64,000 nt of DNA from Klenkia marina. GTDB lineage: Bacteria > Actinomycetota > Actinomycetes > Mycobacteriales > Geodermatophilaceae. Below the pieces are notes generated by a model that was given only the letters and a program-made list of their open reading frames with translations, did no database searches and was not told the origin of the DNA. How positions within the stretch are numbered: position 1 is the first letter of the stretch; every line of letters begins with the position of its first letter. The translations under genes and the position numbers were made by a program. Where the stretch lies: NCBI RefSeq assembly GCF_900101025.1, contig NZ_FMUH01000001.1, positions 868,001 through 932,000 of the forward strand, given 5' to 3'. Positions 57,434 through 64,000 of the stretch are shown here, piece by piece.

Positions 57434-58498
57434 GTGACCGACCTGTTCGAGCCCACCCGCCGCGCCGACTGCCGCCCGCTGCTGGCCGACCCCGACGACC
57501 TGGCCGTCGTGCACTCCCCCGTGCTCGACCTCGTGTCCGGTGAGGTCACCGGCTGGTCGGCCGCCGCCCGCTTCCCCGGTACCGCCACCCCCGACGTCTG
57601 GTTCGCCGCCGCGCACGACGCCGGCCTGGCCGCCCCGGTGCAGGCCCTGCTGCTGCAGAACGCCCTGGCCACCCGCCCCGACGGCGGCCGGGTGCACGTG
57701 CCGGTCGACCCGTGGCTGCTCGGCGCCCCGGTGGTGCACGCGGCCCTCGACGTCCCCCTCGACGGCGTCGTGCTCGAGCTCACCGACAGCAAGGTGGACG
57801 ACGACGCGGCCCTGCTGCGCCGCTGCGCCGTGCTGCGCGAGCGCGGTGCGGCGGTGGGTGCGCCGGCCCCGCTGGTGGCCCGTGTGCCCCAGCTGCCGGT
57901 GGACGTCGTCGTCCTGCCCGCCGACCTCGTGGCCGGGCTGGCCGGCGACCCCCGGCGCACCGCCGTGGCAGCCGGGGTGCTGGCCTACGCCGAGCGGGCC
58001 GGCGCCACCGCGCTCGCCGACGGCGTCGAGACCGACGCCGAGCTCACCGGCCTGCTCGACCTGGGCGTGCACGCCGCCCGCGGCTGGCTGGTGGGCCACC
58101 CCGCCGACGGCTACGGCCCGGCCGCCGCCCGGGTCGTGCGGGCGCTGCACGCCCGTGCCCGCACCGCCGACCTGGACCGCACCCTCGCAGGCCTGCTGCG
58201 CCCGGTGCGCACCTGGTCCCCCGGGCGCGACGACCGGCAGCTCACCCCGCCGGTGCTCGTCCTGGACGACGCCGGGCACCCCTCGGCGCTCTCGCTCGTG
58301 GACAGCCGGACCGGCGCCTGGTTCGAGGCGCCGGCCACCCTGGTGCTGACCGCCGACACCCCCGTCGACGAGGCGCTGCGCCGGGCCCTGGGCCGTCGTC
58401 CGGCCCTGCGCTTCGACCCGGTGCCGGTGCTGGACGGCGGCCGGGTGGTCGGTCTGGTGCGGGTGGAGGACATGGCCGCGGCAGCGGTCGTCGGGTAG
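57434..58498 (+). CDS. catalytically degenerate EAL-domain protein with CBS-like C-terminus
   Basis: A 354-residue soluble protein. The first 240 residues align with an EAL domain, but the active site is gone: the EAL motif is 'SAA' within 'GWSAAARF', the DDFG loop reads 'APAPL', and only 'ELTDSK' and 'ADGVETDAELTGLLDLGVHAARGWLVGHP' keep the fold's outline. The last 85 residues ('PPVLVLDDAGHPSALSLVDSRTGAWF...VDEALRRALGRRPALRFDPVPVLDGGRVVGLVRVEDM') resemble a CBS-like pair. It follows an active-looking GGDEF-EAL gene on the same strand and could be a cyclic-di-GMP receptor or a protein-binding partner. Its final codons lie in a 25-bp tandem repeat. Confidence 0.8.
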   Translation: MTDLFEPTRRADCRPLLADPDDLAVVHSPVLDLVSGEVTGWSAAARFPGTATPDVWFAAAHDAGLAAPVQALLLQNALATRPDGGRVHVPVDPWLLGAPVVHAALDVPLDGVVLELTDSKVDDDAALLRRCAVLRERGAAVGAPAPLVARVPQLPVDVVVLPADLVAGLAGDPRRTAVAAGVLAYAERAGATALADGVETDAELTGLLDLGVHAARGWLVGHPADGYGPAAARVVRALHARARTADLDRTLAGLLRPVRTWSPGRDDRQLTPPVLVLDDAGHPSALSLVDSRTGAWFEAPATLVLTADTPVDEALRRALGRRPALRFDPVPVLDGGRVVGLVRVEDMAAAAVVG

Positions 58499-58539
58499 CG
58501 CCGCGGCAGCGGTCGTCGGGTGGCGCCGCGGCAGCGGGG
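58476..58539. repeat. 25-bp tandem repeat over the end of the degenerate EAL gene
   Basis: The unit CCGCGGCAGCGGTCGTCGGG plus five bases occurs at 58476-58500 and 58501-58525 with one difference, then partially at 58526-58539. The first unit contains the stop TAG, which reads TGG in the second. The repeat runs up to the stop of the convergent aldo/keto reductase gene. Confidence 0.85.
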
Positions 58540-59460
58540 TCAGGCCGAGGCGGCGTCGAGGGCGTCCCGCTCGTCGTCGGTGAGCCGCAGGTCGAGCATC
58601 GGCAGCAGGTCGGCCAGCTGCTCGACCGAGCGGCCGCTGGCGATCGGGGCGACCACCGTGGGCCGGTCGGCCAGCCAGCGCAGCGCCACCGCCGAACCGG
58701 TGGTGCCGTGCGCGTCGGCGACCTCGGCCAGTGCGGCCAGCACCCGGTCACCCTTCTCGCCCACGTAGGCCGAGGCGCCCTTGGCGCGCGGCGAGTCGAT
58801 GCTCTCGCCGGCCCGGTACTTGCCGGTCAGGAAGCCCTTGGCGAGCGAGAAGTAGGGCAGCGTGCCCAGCCCGCGGTCGGCGACGACGGCGCGCAGCTCG
58901 TCCTCGTAGGCCGCGCGCTCCATGAGGTTGTAGTGCGGCTGCAGCGCGACGTAGGGCGCCAGCCCCTGCTCGCGCTGGATGGCCAGCGCCTGGTTCAGCC
59001 GGGCCGCCGAGTAGTTCGACGCCGCGACGTGGCGCACCTTGCCGGCCTGCACGAGCTCGTCGAAGGCGGAGAGCGTCTCCTCCAGCGGCGTGGTCTCGTC
59101 GTCGTAGTGGGCGTAGTAGAGGTCGATGTGGTCGGTCTGCAGGTTGCGCAGCGACCGCTCGGCGGCGGCCCGGATCTCCGGGGCGCTCAGCGGGTGCTCC
59201 TTGTCCCCCGGCGAGGCCTTCGTGGCCACCACGAGCCGGTCGCGCCCGTGCTCGACGAGCCACCGGCCGAGGATCTGCTCGGACAACCCGTTGCCGTACA
59301 TCTCGGCCGAGTCGACGAACGCCGTCTGCGTGCTGGGCACCGCGTCGACGAAGCGGTCCAGCAGCGCGTGCGAGGTGGCCTCGTCGGCGGTCCACCCGAA
59401 CACGTTGCCGCCGAAGCAGAGGTCGCTGACGGTCAGGTCGGTCCCGGGGAGAAGTGGCAT
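58540..59460 (-). CDS. aldo/keto reductase
   Basis: A 306-residue TIM-barrel oxidoreductase of the aldo/keto reductase superfamily. The catalytic tetrad can be placed at Asp in 'FVDSAEMYGNG', Tyr in the same loop, Lys in 'VVATKASPG' and His in 'DLYYAHYDDETTP'. The C-terminal NADPH pocket region reads 'PIASGRSVEQLADLL'. It resembles the general-stress YhdN/Tas-like group of broad-specificity NADPH-dependent carbonyl reductases. It converges on the degenerate EAL gene, and no pathway partner is adjacent. Confidence 0.87.
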   Translation of the reverse strand: MPLLPGTDLTVSDLCFGGNVFGWTADEATSHALLDRFVDAVPSTQTAFVDSAEMYGNGLSEQILGRWLVEHGRDRLVVATKASPGDKEHPLSAPEIRAAAERSLRNLQTDHIDLYYAHYDDETTPLEETLSAFDELVQAGKVRHVAASNYSAARLNQALAIQREQGLAPYVALQPHYNLMERAAYEDELRAVVADRGLGTLPYFSLAKGFLTGKYRAGESIDSPRAKGASAYVGEKGDRVLAALAEVADAHGTTGSAVALRWLADRPTVVAPIASGRSVEQLADLLPMLDLRLTDDERDALDAASA

Positions 59461-59664
59461 GGGTCAACCATAAGGAGGGCCGACGGGTGCCGCAGAGGGG
59501 TGCATGGGCCTCCTGGGGCCAGAAAAGCCTGTCGATCCGGGCCTGCGACTGGCCAGACCGCGTCCCGGCATGGCAACGTGCCGGGGGTCCCTGACCGGCG
59601 ACCGCGTCGGCCAGACCGCCCGCGACGGGGTCGGACCCCGTGCGGATGCCCCGAACCCGGGGAG

Positions 59665-59685
59665 GGCCCGCCGTCCCGGCGGGCC
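59665..59685 (+). promoter_or_regulatory. leader hairpin upstream of the HU gene
   Basis: GGCCCGCCG (59665-59673) and CGGCGGGCC (59677-59685) form a perfect 9-bp stem with a 3-base loop, 25 bases before the HU start and clear of its ribosome-binding site. The 250 bases before HU (59461-59710) hold no other gene. A regulatory or terminator-like role is possible. Confidence 0.4.
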
Positions 59686-59710
59686 GCGCAGACCACCGAG
59701 AGGAACCGCT

Positions 59711-59998
59711 GTGAACAAGGCCGAACTCGTCTCCGCCGTCGCCAAGCGTGCCGACGTCCCCGCCAGCACCGTCGACTCCGTCATCGCCGCCCTCGGCGAG
59801 GAGTTCGTCGAGGCCCTCACCCGCGGCGACAAGATCGCCATCGCCGGGCTGCTCACCCTCGAGCGCACCACCCGCTCGGCCCGCACCGGCCGCAACCCGC
59901 AGACCGGTGAGTCGATCGAGATCGCCGCGGCGAACACCGCGAAGCTGACCGCCGGCTCGAACCTCAAGAAGGCCGCCGCCGCCGTCCCGGTGAAGTAG
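59711..59998 (+). CDS. HU-family DNA-binding protein
   Basis: A 95-residue histone-like protein: 'NKAELVSAVAKRADVPASTVDSVIAALGEEFVEALTRGDKIAIAGLLTLERTTRSARTGRNPQTGESIEI' in outline, with the conserved beta-arm Arg/Asn/Pro residues ('GRNPQTG') that insert into the minor groove. Unlike mycobacterial HupB it has no long Lys/Ala-rich tail. GTG at 59711 follows GAGAGG. It compacts and bends DNA in the nucleoid. Monocistronic, with a hairpin before it and another after it. Confidence 0.92.
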   Translation: MNKAELVSAVAKRADVPASTVDSVIAALGEEFVEALTRGDKIAIAGLLTLERTTRSARTGRNPQTGESIEIAAANTAKLTAGSNLKKAAAAVPVK

Positions 59999-60050
59999 AA
60001 GGACCCCTCGCTGCCGATGCGCAGCGTCGATCAGGTCCCCTGATCGAACT

Positions 60051-60086
60051 CCGTCCCCCTCCACGAGATCTGGTGGAGGGGGACGG
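60051..60086. terminator. 14-bp perfect hairpin after HU (CCGTCC/GGACGG family)
   Basis: CCGTCCCCCTCCAC (60051-60064) pairs exactly with 60073-60086 across an 8-base loop. The 17 bases CTGATCGAACTCCGTCC that lead into it (60040-60056) also lead into the R1 hairpin at 11983-11999. Probably terminates the HU transcript. Confidence 0.65.
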
Positions 60087-60124
60087 ACCCTTGTGGGGGG
60101 AGACGGGTCCCCGTCGGACCCCCG

Positions 60125-61357
60125 GTGCAGGATGCGGATGTGCTCACCGTGGAGAACGACCCCGCCGCCGCCGGACTCGACGCGACCCGCCTGGCCCGGC
60201 TCGACGCCCGGCTGGCCCGCTGGGTCGACGGCGGGCAGCTGCCCGGGTTCCTGGTCACCGTGTCCCGCCACGGCGACCTCGTGCACGTGGGCGCCCGGGG
60301 CCACCGCGACGTCGAGGCCGGCCTGCCGGTCACCCCGGACACGATCTGGCGCATCTACTCGATGACCAAGCCGGTCACCTCCGTCGCGGCGATGTCGCTG
60401 TACGAGGAGGGCGCCTTCGAGCTCACCGACCCGATCAGCCGGTGGCTCCCCGAGTTCGCCGAGCCGCGCGTCTACGTCGCCGGCAGCTCCGCCCGCCCGG
60501 TCACCGAGCCGGCCACCGAGCCGATCCGCATCTGGCACCTGCTCACCCACACCGCCGGGCTCACCTACGGCTTCCACCACACCCACCCGGTCGACGCCAT
60601 GTACCGGGCCGCCGGGCACGAGTGGGGCACCCCACCCGGCGCCGACTCCGCCGAGGTCAGCCGGCAGTGGGCCGCGCTGCCGCTGGTCTTCCAGCCCGGC
60701 AGCGAGTGGAACTACGGCGTCTCCACCGACGTGCTCGGCCGACTGGTCGAGGTGGTGGCGGGCAAGCCGCTCGACGAGGTGTTCGCCGAGCGGGTGTTCG
60801 GGCCGTTGGGCATGACCGAGACCTCGTTCGGCCTGCGCCCGGACGACGACCCGGCCCTGCTGGCGCGCCTCTACGCCCCGGGCCTGACCCCCCTGGCCGC
60901 CTTCGAGCCCGCCGCGAAGCAGAAGCCGGCGTTCCTGTCCGGCGGCGGTGGGCTGGTGTCCACCGCCGGTGACTACCTGAAGTTCGTCGAGATGCTGCGC
61001 GCCGGCGGGGCCGCCCCCGACGGCCGACGCGTGCTGGGCTCGCGCACCGTCGCCCACATGGTGCGCAACCACATCCCGGGCGGTGCCGACCTCGAGACCT
61101 ACGGGCGACCGCTGTTCGCCGAGACGCCCCTGCGCGGGGTCGGCTTCGGGCTGGGCTTCTCGATGGTGCTCGACCCGGCGCGCTACGGCACCGTCGCCTC
61201 GGTGGGCGACTACTCGTGGGGCGGGGCGGCGTCCACGGCGTTCTACGTCGACCCGGTCGAGGACCTCGTCGTCACCTTCTACACGCAGCTGCTGCCCTCC
61301 AGCACCCTGCCCATCCGCGGCTACCTGCGGTCGCTGGTGCACCAGGCGCTGCTGTAG
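60125..61357 (+). CDS. beta-lactamase-fold serine hydrolase (family VIII esterase-like)
   Basis: A 410-residue serine hydrolase of the class C beta-lactamase / family VIII esterase fold. The nucleophile motif SxxK is 'YSMTKPV', the second motif Y-x-S/N is 'WNYGVST' and the third is 'SWGGAAS' in place of KTG. There is no signal peptide, so it acts in the cytoplasm, as is usual for EstB-like esterases and 6-aminohexanoate hydrolase relatives. The substrate is unknown. GTG codons at 60125, 60140 and 60149 are all possible starts. It converges on the glutaminase gene with 1 base between stops. Confidence 0.83.
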   Translation: MQDADVLTVENDPAAAGLDATRLARLDARLARWVDGGQLPGFLVTVSRHGDLVHVGARGHRDVEAGLPVTPDTIWRIYSMTKPVTSVAAMSLYEEGAFELTDPISRWLPEFAEPRVYVAGSSARPVTEPATEPIRIWHLLTHTAGLTYGFHHTHPVDAMYRAAGHEWGTPPGADSAEVSRQWAALPLVFQPGSEWNYGVSTDVLGRLVEVVAGKPLDEVFAERVFGPLGMTETSFGLRPDDDPALLARLYAPGLTPLAAFEPAAKQKPAFLSGGGGLVSTAGDYLKFVEMLRAGGAAPDGRRVLGSRTVAHMVRNHIPGGADLETYGRPLFAETPLRGVGFGLGFSMVLDPARYGTVASVGDYSWGGAASTAFYVDPVEDLVVTFYTQLLPSSTLPIRGYLRSLVHQALL

Positions 61358-61358
61358 C

Positions 61359-62306
61359 TCACAACAGCGAGAGCCCCAGCCGCTCGCTCAGCAGGTGCAG
61401 GGCCGCACGTCCGGCACGGGAGTTGCCCGCCGCGTCGAGCGGGGGCGACCACGCGCACACCCCGAACCGGTTCGGCACGTCGCCCATGACCGCCCCGGCG
61501 ACCCCGCTCTTGCACGGGAACCCGACGTCGTAGGCGAACTGGCCGGCGGCGTCGTAGGTACCGCAGGTCAGCATGACGGCGTTGACCCGGCGGGCCAGCG
61601 GCTCGGCCAGCACCCTCCGACCGGTGCGGGGGTCGACCCCGTCCGACGCCAGGAACCGCGACGCCCGGGCCAGCTGCCGAGCGGTGACCTGCAGTGCGCA
61701 CAGCTGGGCATAGGCGTCGACCACCTCGGCCGGCGGGTGGTGGAAGTTCCCGTACGAGCTCATCAGCCACGCCATGGCCGTGTTCAGGTCGGCCCCCTCC
61801 CGCTCCTCCGCCAGCACCGAGGGGTCGGGTGCCAGCCGCTCGCCGACCAGGTCCGAGAGCAGGTCGGCGACGGCGTCCCGGGCGGCGTCCGCCGAGCCGG
61901 TGGCGCCGACCAGCACGTCGCACACGACCACCGCACCGGCGTTGATGAACGGGTTGCGCGGGATGCCGTGCTCGCGCTCGAGCTGCACGAGCGAGTCGAA
62001 CGGGTCACCCGAGGGTTCCCGGCCCACCCGTGCGAACACCTCCTCGCCGACCAGCCGGAGGGCCGCGGTCAGCGAGAACACCTTCACCACGCTCTGCACC
62101 GGGAACCCGACGTCGGCGTCCCCGGCCACGTGCTCGGTCCCGTCGAGCTCGCACAGGGCCAAGCCGAAGTGCTCCGGACCGATCCCGGGTTCGTGCACCT
62201 GGTCGTCCTCGGCGAGCGGGCGGGCCTCGGCGGCCACCCCCTCGAGGGTGTGGGTGAGGTCGTCGGGCAGGTCGTCGGGATGCGGGGGCACACCCGAGGC
62301 TGTCAC
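61359..62306 (-). CDS. glsA: glutaminase A
   Basis: A 315-residue glutaminase with a beta-lactamase-like fold, converting L-glutamine to glutamate and ammonia. Active-site features: 'FPVQSVVKVFSL' (SxxK serine and lysine), 'GIPRNPFINAGAVVV' (substrate Asn), 'SYGNFHHPPAEVVDAY', and 'GFPCKSGVAGAVMG' (KSG motif). Length matches the family. GTG at 62306 is the start. It stands alone between a serine hydrolase and a thioesterase gene. Confidence 0.93.
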   Translation of the reverse strand: MTASGVPPHPDDLPDDLTHTLEGVAAEARPLAEDDQVHEPGIGPEHFGLALCELDGTEHVAGDADVGFPVQSVVKVFSLTAALRLVGEEVFARVGREPSGDPFDSLVQLEREHGIPRNPFINAGAVVVCDVLVGATGSADAARDAVADLLSDLVGERLAPDPSVLAEEREGADLNTAMAWLMSSYGNFHHPPAEVVDAYAQLCALQVTARQLARASRFLASDGVDPRTGRRVLAEPLARRVNAVMLTCGTYDAAGQFAYDVGFPCKSGVAGAVMGDVPNRFGVCAWSPPLDAAGNSRAGRAALHLLSERLGLSLL

Positions 62307-62420
62307 GGACGGGGGCCGTCAGCTGGTCGAGCTGGTGGTGACCGGGGCCCGTCCCCCCGACCCGGGGCGGGATCCGGTCCCGTAGCCGGGCCCCCGCACC
62401 GTCGCGGCTACCGTCCGGGC

Positions 62421-62846
62421 ATGGCCGCCACCGGGTTCCACACCGCCGACGAGCTCAACGACCTGCTGCCGGGCACCCTGCCCGGGCTGGTCGGGGTGGT
62501 CGTGGACACCCACGAGACCGGCCGGCTCACCAGCCACCTCGACGTGCGGCCCGAGGTGCTCGCACCCAACGGCTACCTGCACGCCGCGACGGTGGTCGCA
62601 CTGGCCGACACCTCGTGCGGGCTGGCGACCCGCGCGCTGCTGCCCGAGGGCGCGACCGGGTTCACCACGATCGAGCTGAAGAGCAACTTCCTCGGCACGG
62701 CGCGCGAGGGGCGCATCGACTGCGTGGCCAGCAACGTGCACGCCGGCCGCACCACCCAGGTCTGGGACGCCGTCGTCACGAACGCGGCCACCGGCTCGAC
62801 CACCGCGCTCTTCCGCTGCACGCAGCAGGTGCTCTGGCCCCGCTGA
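62421..62846 (+). CDS. PaaI-type hot-dog thioesterase
   Basis: A 141-residue hot-dog-fold thioesterase of the PaaI/YbgC-like group: 'NGYLHAATVVALADTSCGLATRALLPEG...TTIELKSNFLGTAREGRIDCVASNVHAGRTTQVWDAVV' shows the catalytic HxxxxxxxD region and the strand order. Such enzymes hydrolyse aryl- or acyl-CoA, often to recycle stalled CoA. An AMP-binding ligase of the 4-coumarate type begins 59 bases downstream, so the pair may manage one acyl-CoA pool. Confidence 0.87.
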   Translation: MAATGFHTADELNDLLPGTLPGLVGVVVDTHETGRLTSHLDVRPEVLAPNGYLHAATVVALADTSCGLATRALLPEGATGFTTIELKSNFLGTAREGRIDCVASNVHAGRTTQVWDAVVTNAATGSTTALFRCTQQVLWPR

Positions 62847-62905
62847 CGGCACCGGATCGGCGGGTGTGAGACTGGCGTCACGTCCACCCCCAGGAGGAGA
62901 ACCCC

Positions 62906-64000
62906 GTGGTGCTCGCCAGCCGCTTCCCCGACGTCGAGATCCCCGACGTCGCCGTGCCCGCCTACGTGCTGGCCCGCTCGCGCGAGCTGGGTGACGCCCC
63001 GGCGCTGGTCGACGGCCTGACGGGCGAGACCATCACCCACGCCCAGCTGGTCGGGTACGTCGACCGGTTCGCCGCCGCCCTGCACGCCCGCGGCCTGGGC
63101 AAGGGCGACGTCGTCGCGGTCTTCTCCCCCAACACCATCTGGTTCCCGGTGGTCTTCCACGGCATCGCCGCGGCCGGCTGCGTGATGAGCCCGATCAACT
63201 CGCTCTACACGCCCGACGAGATCGCGTTCCAGCTCAGGGACTCGCGGGCGAAGCTGCTGGTCACCGTCTCGCCGTTCCTCGACCGCGCCCGCCCCGCGAT
63301 GGTGGCCGCCGGCGTCACCGACCTCGTGGTGCTCGACGGCGCCGAGGGGGCCGACAGCCTGCGCGACCTGCTCACCACGCAGGCGCCGTCGGTGGACCCC
63401 GACCTCGACCCGGCCACCGACCTGGTCACGTTGCCCTACTCCAGCGGCACCACCGGGCTGCCCAAGGGCGTCATGCTCACCCACCGCAACCTGGTGGCCA
63501 ACGTGGCGCAGACCCGGCCGCTCATCGACCTGGCCCCCGACGGCGAGCGGATCATCGCCGTCCTGCCGTTCTTCCACATCTACGGCCTCACCGTGCTGAT
63601 GAACCAGGGTCTGCAGTGGGGCGGCGCGGTCATCACGCTGCCGCGGTTCGACCTCGAGCAGTTCCTCCGGGCCATCCAGGACCACGAGGTGACCCGCGCG
63701 TTCGTGGCCCCGCCGATCCTGCTGGCGCTGGCCAAGCACCCGCTGGTCGAGCAGTTCGACCTCTCCAGCCTGCGGTCGATCAACTCCGGCGCCGCCCCGC
63801 TCGACGAGTCGTTGGCGCTGGCCGCCCAGAGCCGGCTGCGCGAGCTGGCCGGCACCGGCGACGAGGGCGTCACCGTCGCGCAGGGCTACGGCATGACCGA
63901 GCTGTCGCCGGTCAGCCACACCACGCCCGACCGCGGGCTCAGCCCGGTCGGCGACCCCGACGTCCCGAAGGGCTCGGTCGGCTACGCCCTCCCGGGCACC
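62906..64000 (+). CDS. 4-coumarate-CoA-ligase-like AMP-binding enzyme (3' truncated by window)
   Basis: An adenylate-forming ligase open to the right edge; 365 residues are visible of the usual 520 or so. It has 'LPYSSGTTGLPKGVMLTHRNL' (phosphate loop), 'LPFFHIYGLTVLMNQGL' and 'QGYGMTELSPVSH', the pattern of 4-coumarate-CoA ligases and related fatty-acyl ligases. The C-terminal hinge and lysine lie beyond the window. GTG at 62906 follows GGAGGAG. It is the third ligase of this superfamily in the window and may act with the upstream thioesterase. Confidence 0.87.
   Translation, partial: MVLASRFPDVEIPDVAVPAYVLARSRELGDAPALVDGLTGETITHAQLVGYVDRFAAALHARGLGKGDVVAVFSPNTIWFPVVFHGIAAAGCVMSPINSLYTPDEIAFQLRDSRAKLLVTVSPFLDRARPAMVAAGVTDLVVLDGAEGADSLRDLLTTQAPSVDPDLDPATDLVTLPYSSGTTGLPKGVMLTHRNLVANVAQTRPLIDLAPDGERIIAVLPFFHIYGLTVLMNQGLQWGGAVITLPRFDLEQFLRAIQDHEVTRAFVAPPILLALAKHPLVEQFDLSSLRSINSGAAPLDESLALAAQSRLRELAGTGDEGVTVAQGYGMTELSPVSHTTPDRGLSPVGDPDVPKGSVGYALPGT

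Noticed and set aside
1-64000. CRISPR arrays, rRNA genes, complete insertion sequences or prophage modules
   Set aside because: None seen: no spaced identical repeats, no rRNA signature, and no transposase, terminase or capsid-like proteins among the supported genes.

Overview
The window comes from a very high-G+C actinobacterium. Almost every base is coding, third codon positions are nearly all G or C, GTG starts are frequent, and many genes overlap by ATGA or GTGA. PaaX-type and MarR regulators, LAxTG (sortase E style) wall proteins and a FadA2-FabG4-HtdX block all fit Actinomycetes. A Geodermatophilaceae-like host (Blastococcus, Modestobacter or Geodermatophilus) is my inference and is not proven by the sequence.

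Bases 1-16400 form an aromatic-acid region. On the minus strand lie a branched-chain-type ABC importer whose two ATPases are fused, an acyl/aryl-CoA ligase, an IclR regulator, and a CYP199-type P450 with its phthalate-dioxygenase-type reductase (likely para-methoxybenzoate O-demethylation). On the plus strand a tightly coupled SDR / amidohydrolase / CoA ligase / MaoC operon faces a divergent MarR gene. It matches the Cou/Phd route that shortens p-hydroxycinnamates to hydroxybenzoates. Two PaaX-type regulators flank the minus-strand block.

Bases 16500-34380 are mixed: a LOG-family hydrolase, a flavin oxidoreductase, two membrane diguanylate cyclases, a six-gene operon (amidase, sugar-type ABC importer, DUF3237, AraC regulator), a Suv3-type RNA helicase with a zinc ribbon and an RG-rich tail, a DDAH/Lrp pair, TetR and LacI regulators, and a VOC protein divergent from a WYL regulator.

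Bases 34384-44913 are a genomic island in the 3' end of tRNA-Ser(UGA). A 51-bp perfect direct repeat marks its two ends. It carries copper genes (DUF6153, DUF305 lipoprotein, CopB-type ATPase, CsoR-like operators), chromate genes (chrA and a chrB split in two), an ArsR/CDF zinc-type efflux pair and a secreted RCC1-repeat wall protein. No integrase is recognisable, and a third, degenerate tRNA-Ser fragment inside suggests a composite origin.

Bases 45000-64000 return to core-like genes: a GT4 mannosyltransferase, a fibronectin-type wall protein, the HtdX/FabG4/FadA2 lipid block with a TetR and an acyl-CoA oxidase-like enzyme, a TRIC-like channel, a GGDEF-EAL protein followed by a catalytically dead EAL protein, an aldo/keto reductase, HU, a serine hydrolase, glutaminase, a thioesterase and a truncated 4-coumarate-CoA-ligase-like gene. 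Several families of long intergenic palindromes are scattered through the window. Two nested copies bracket the Cou-like operon.
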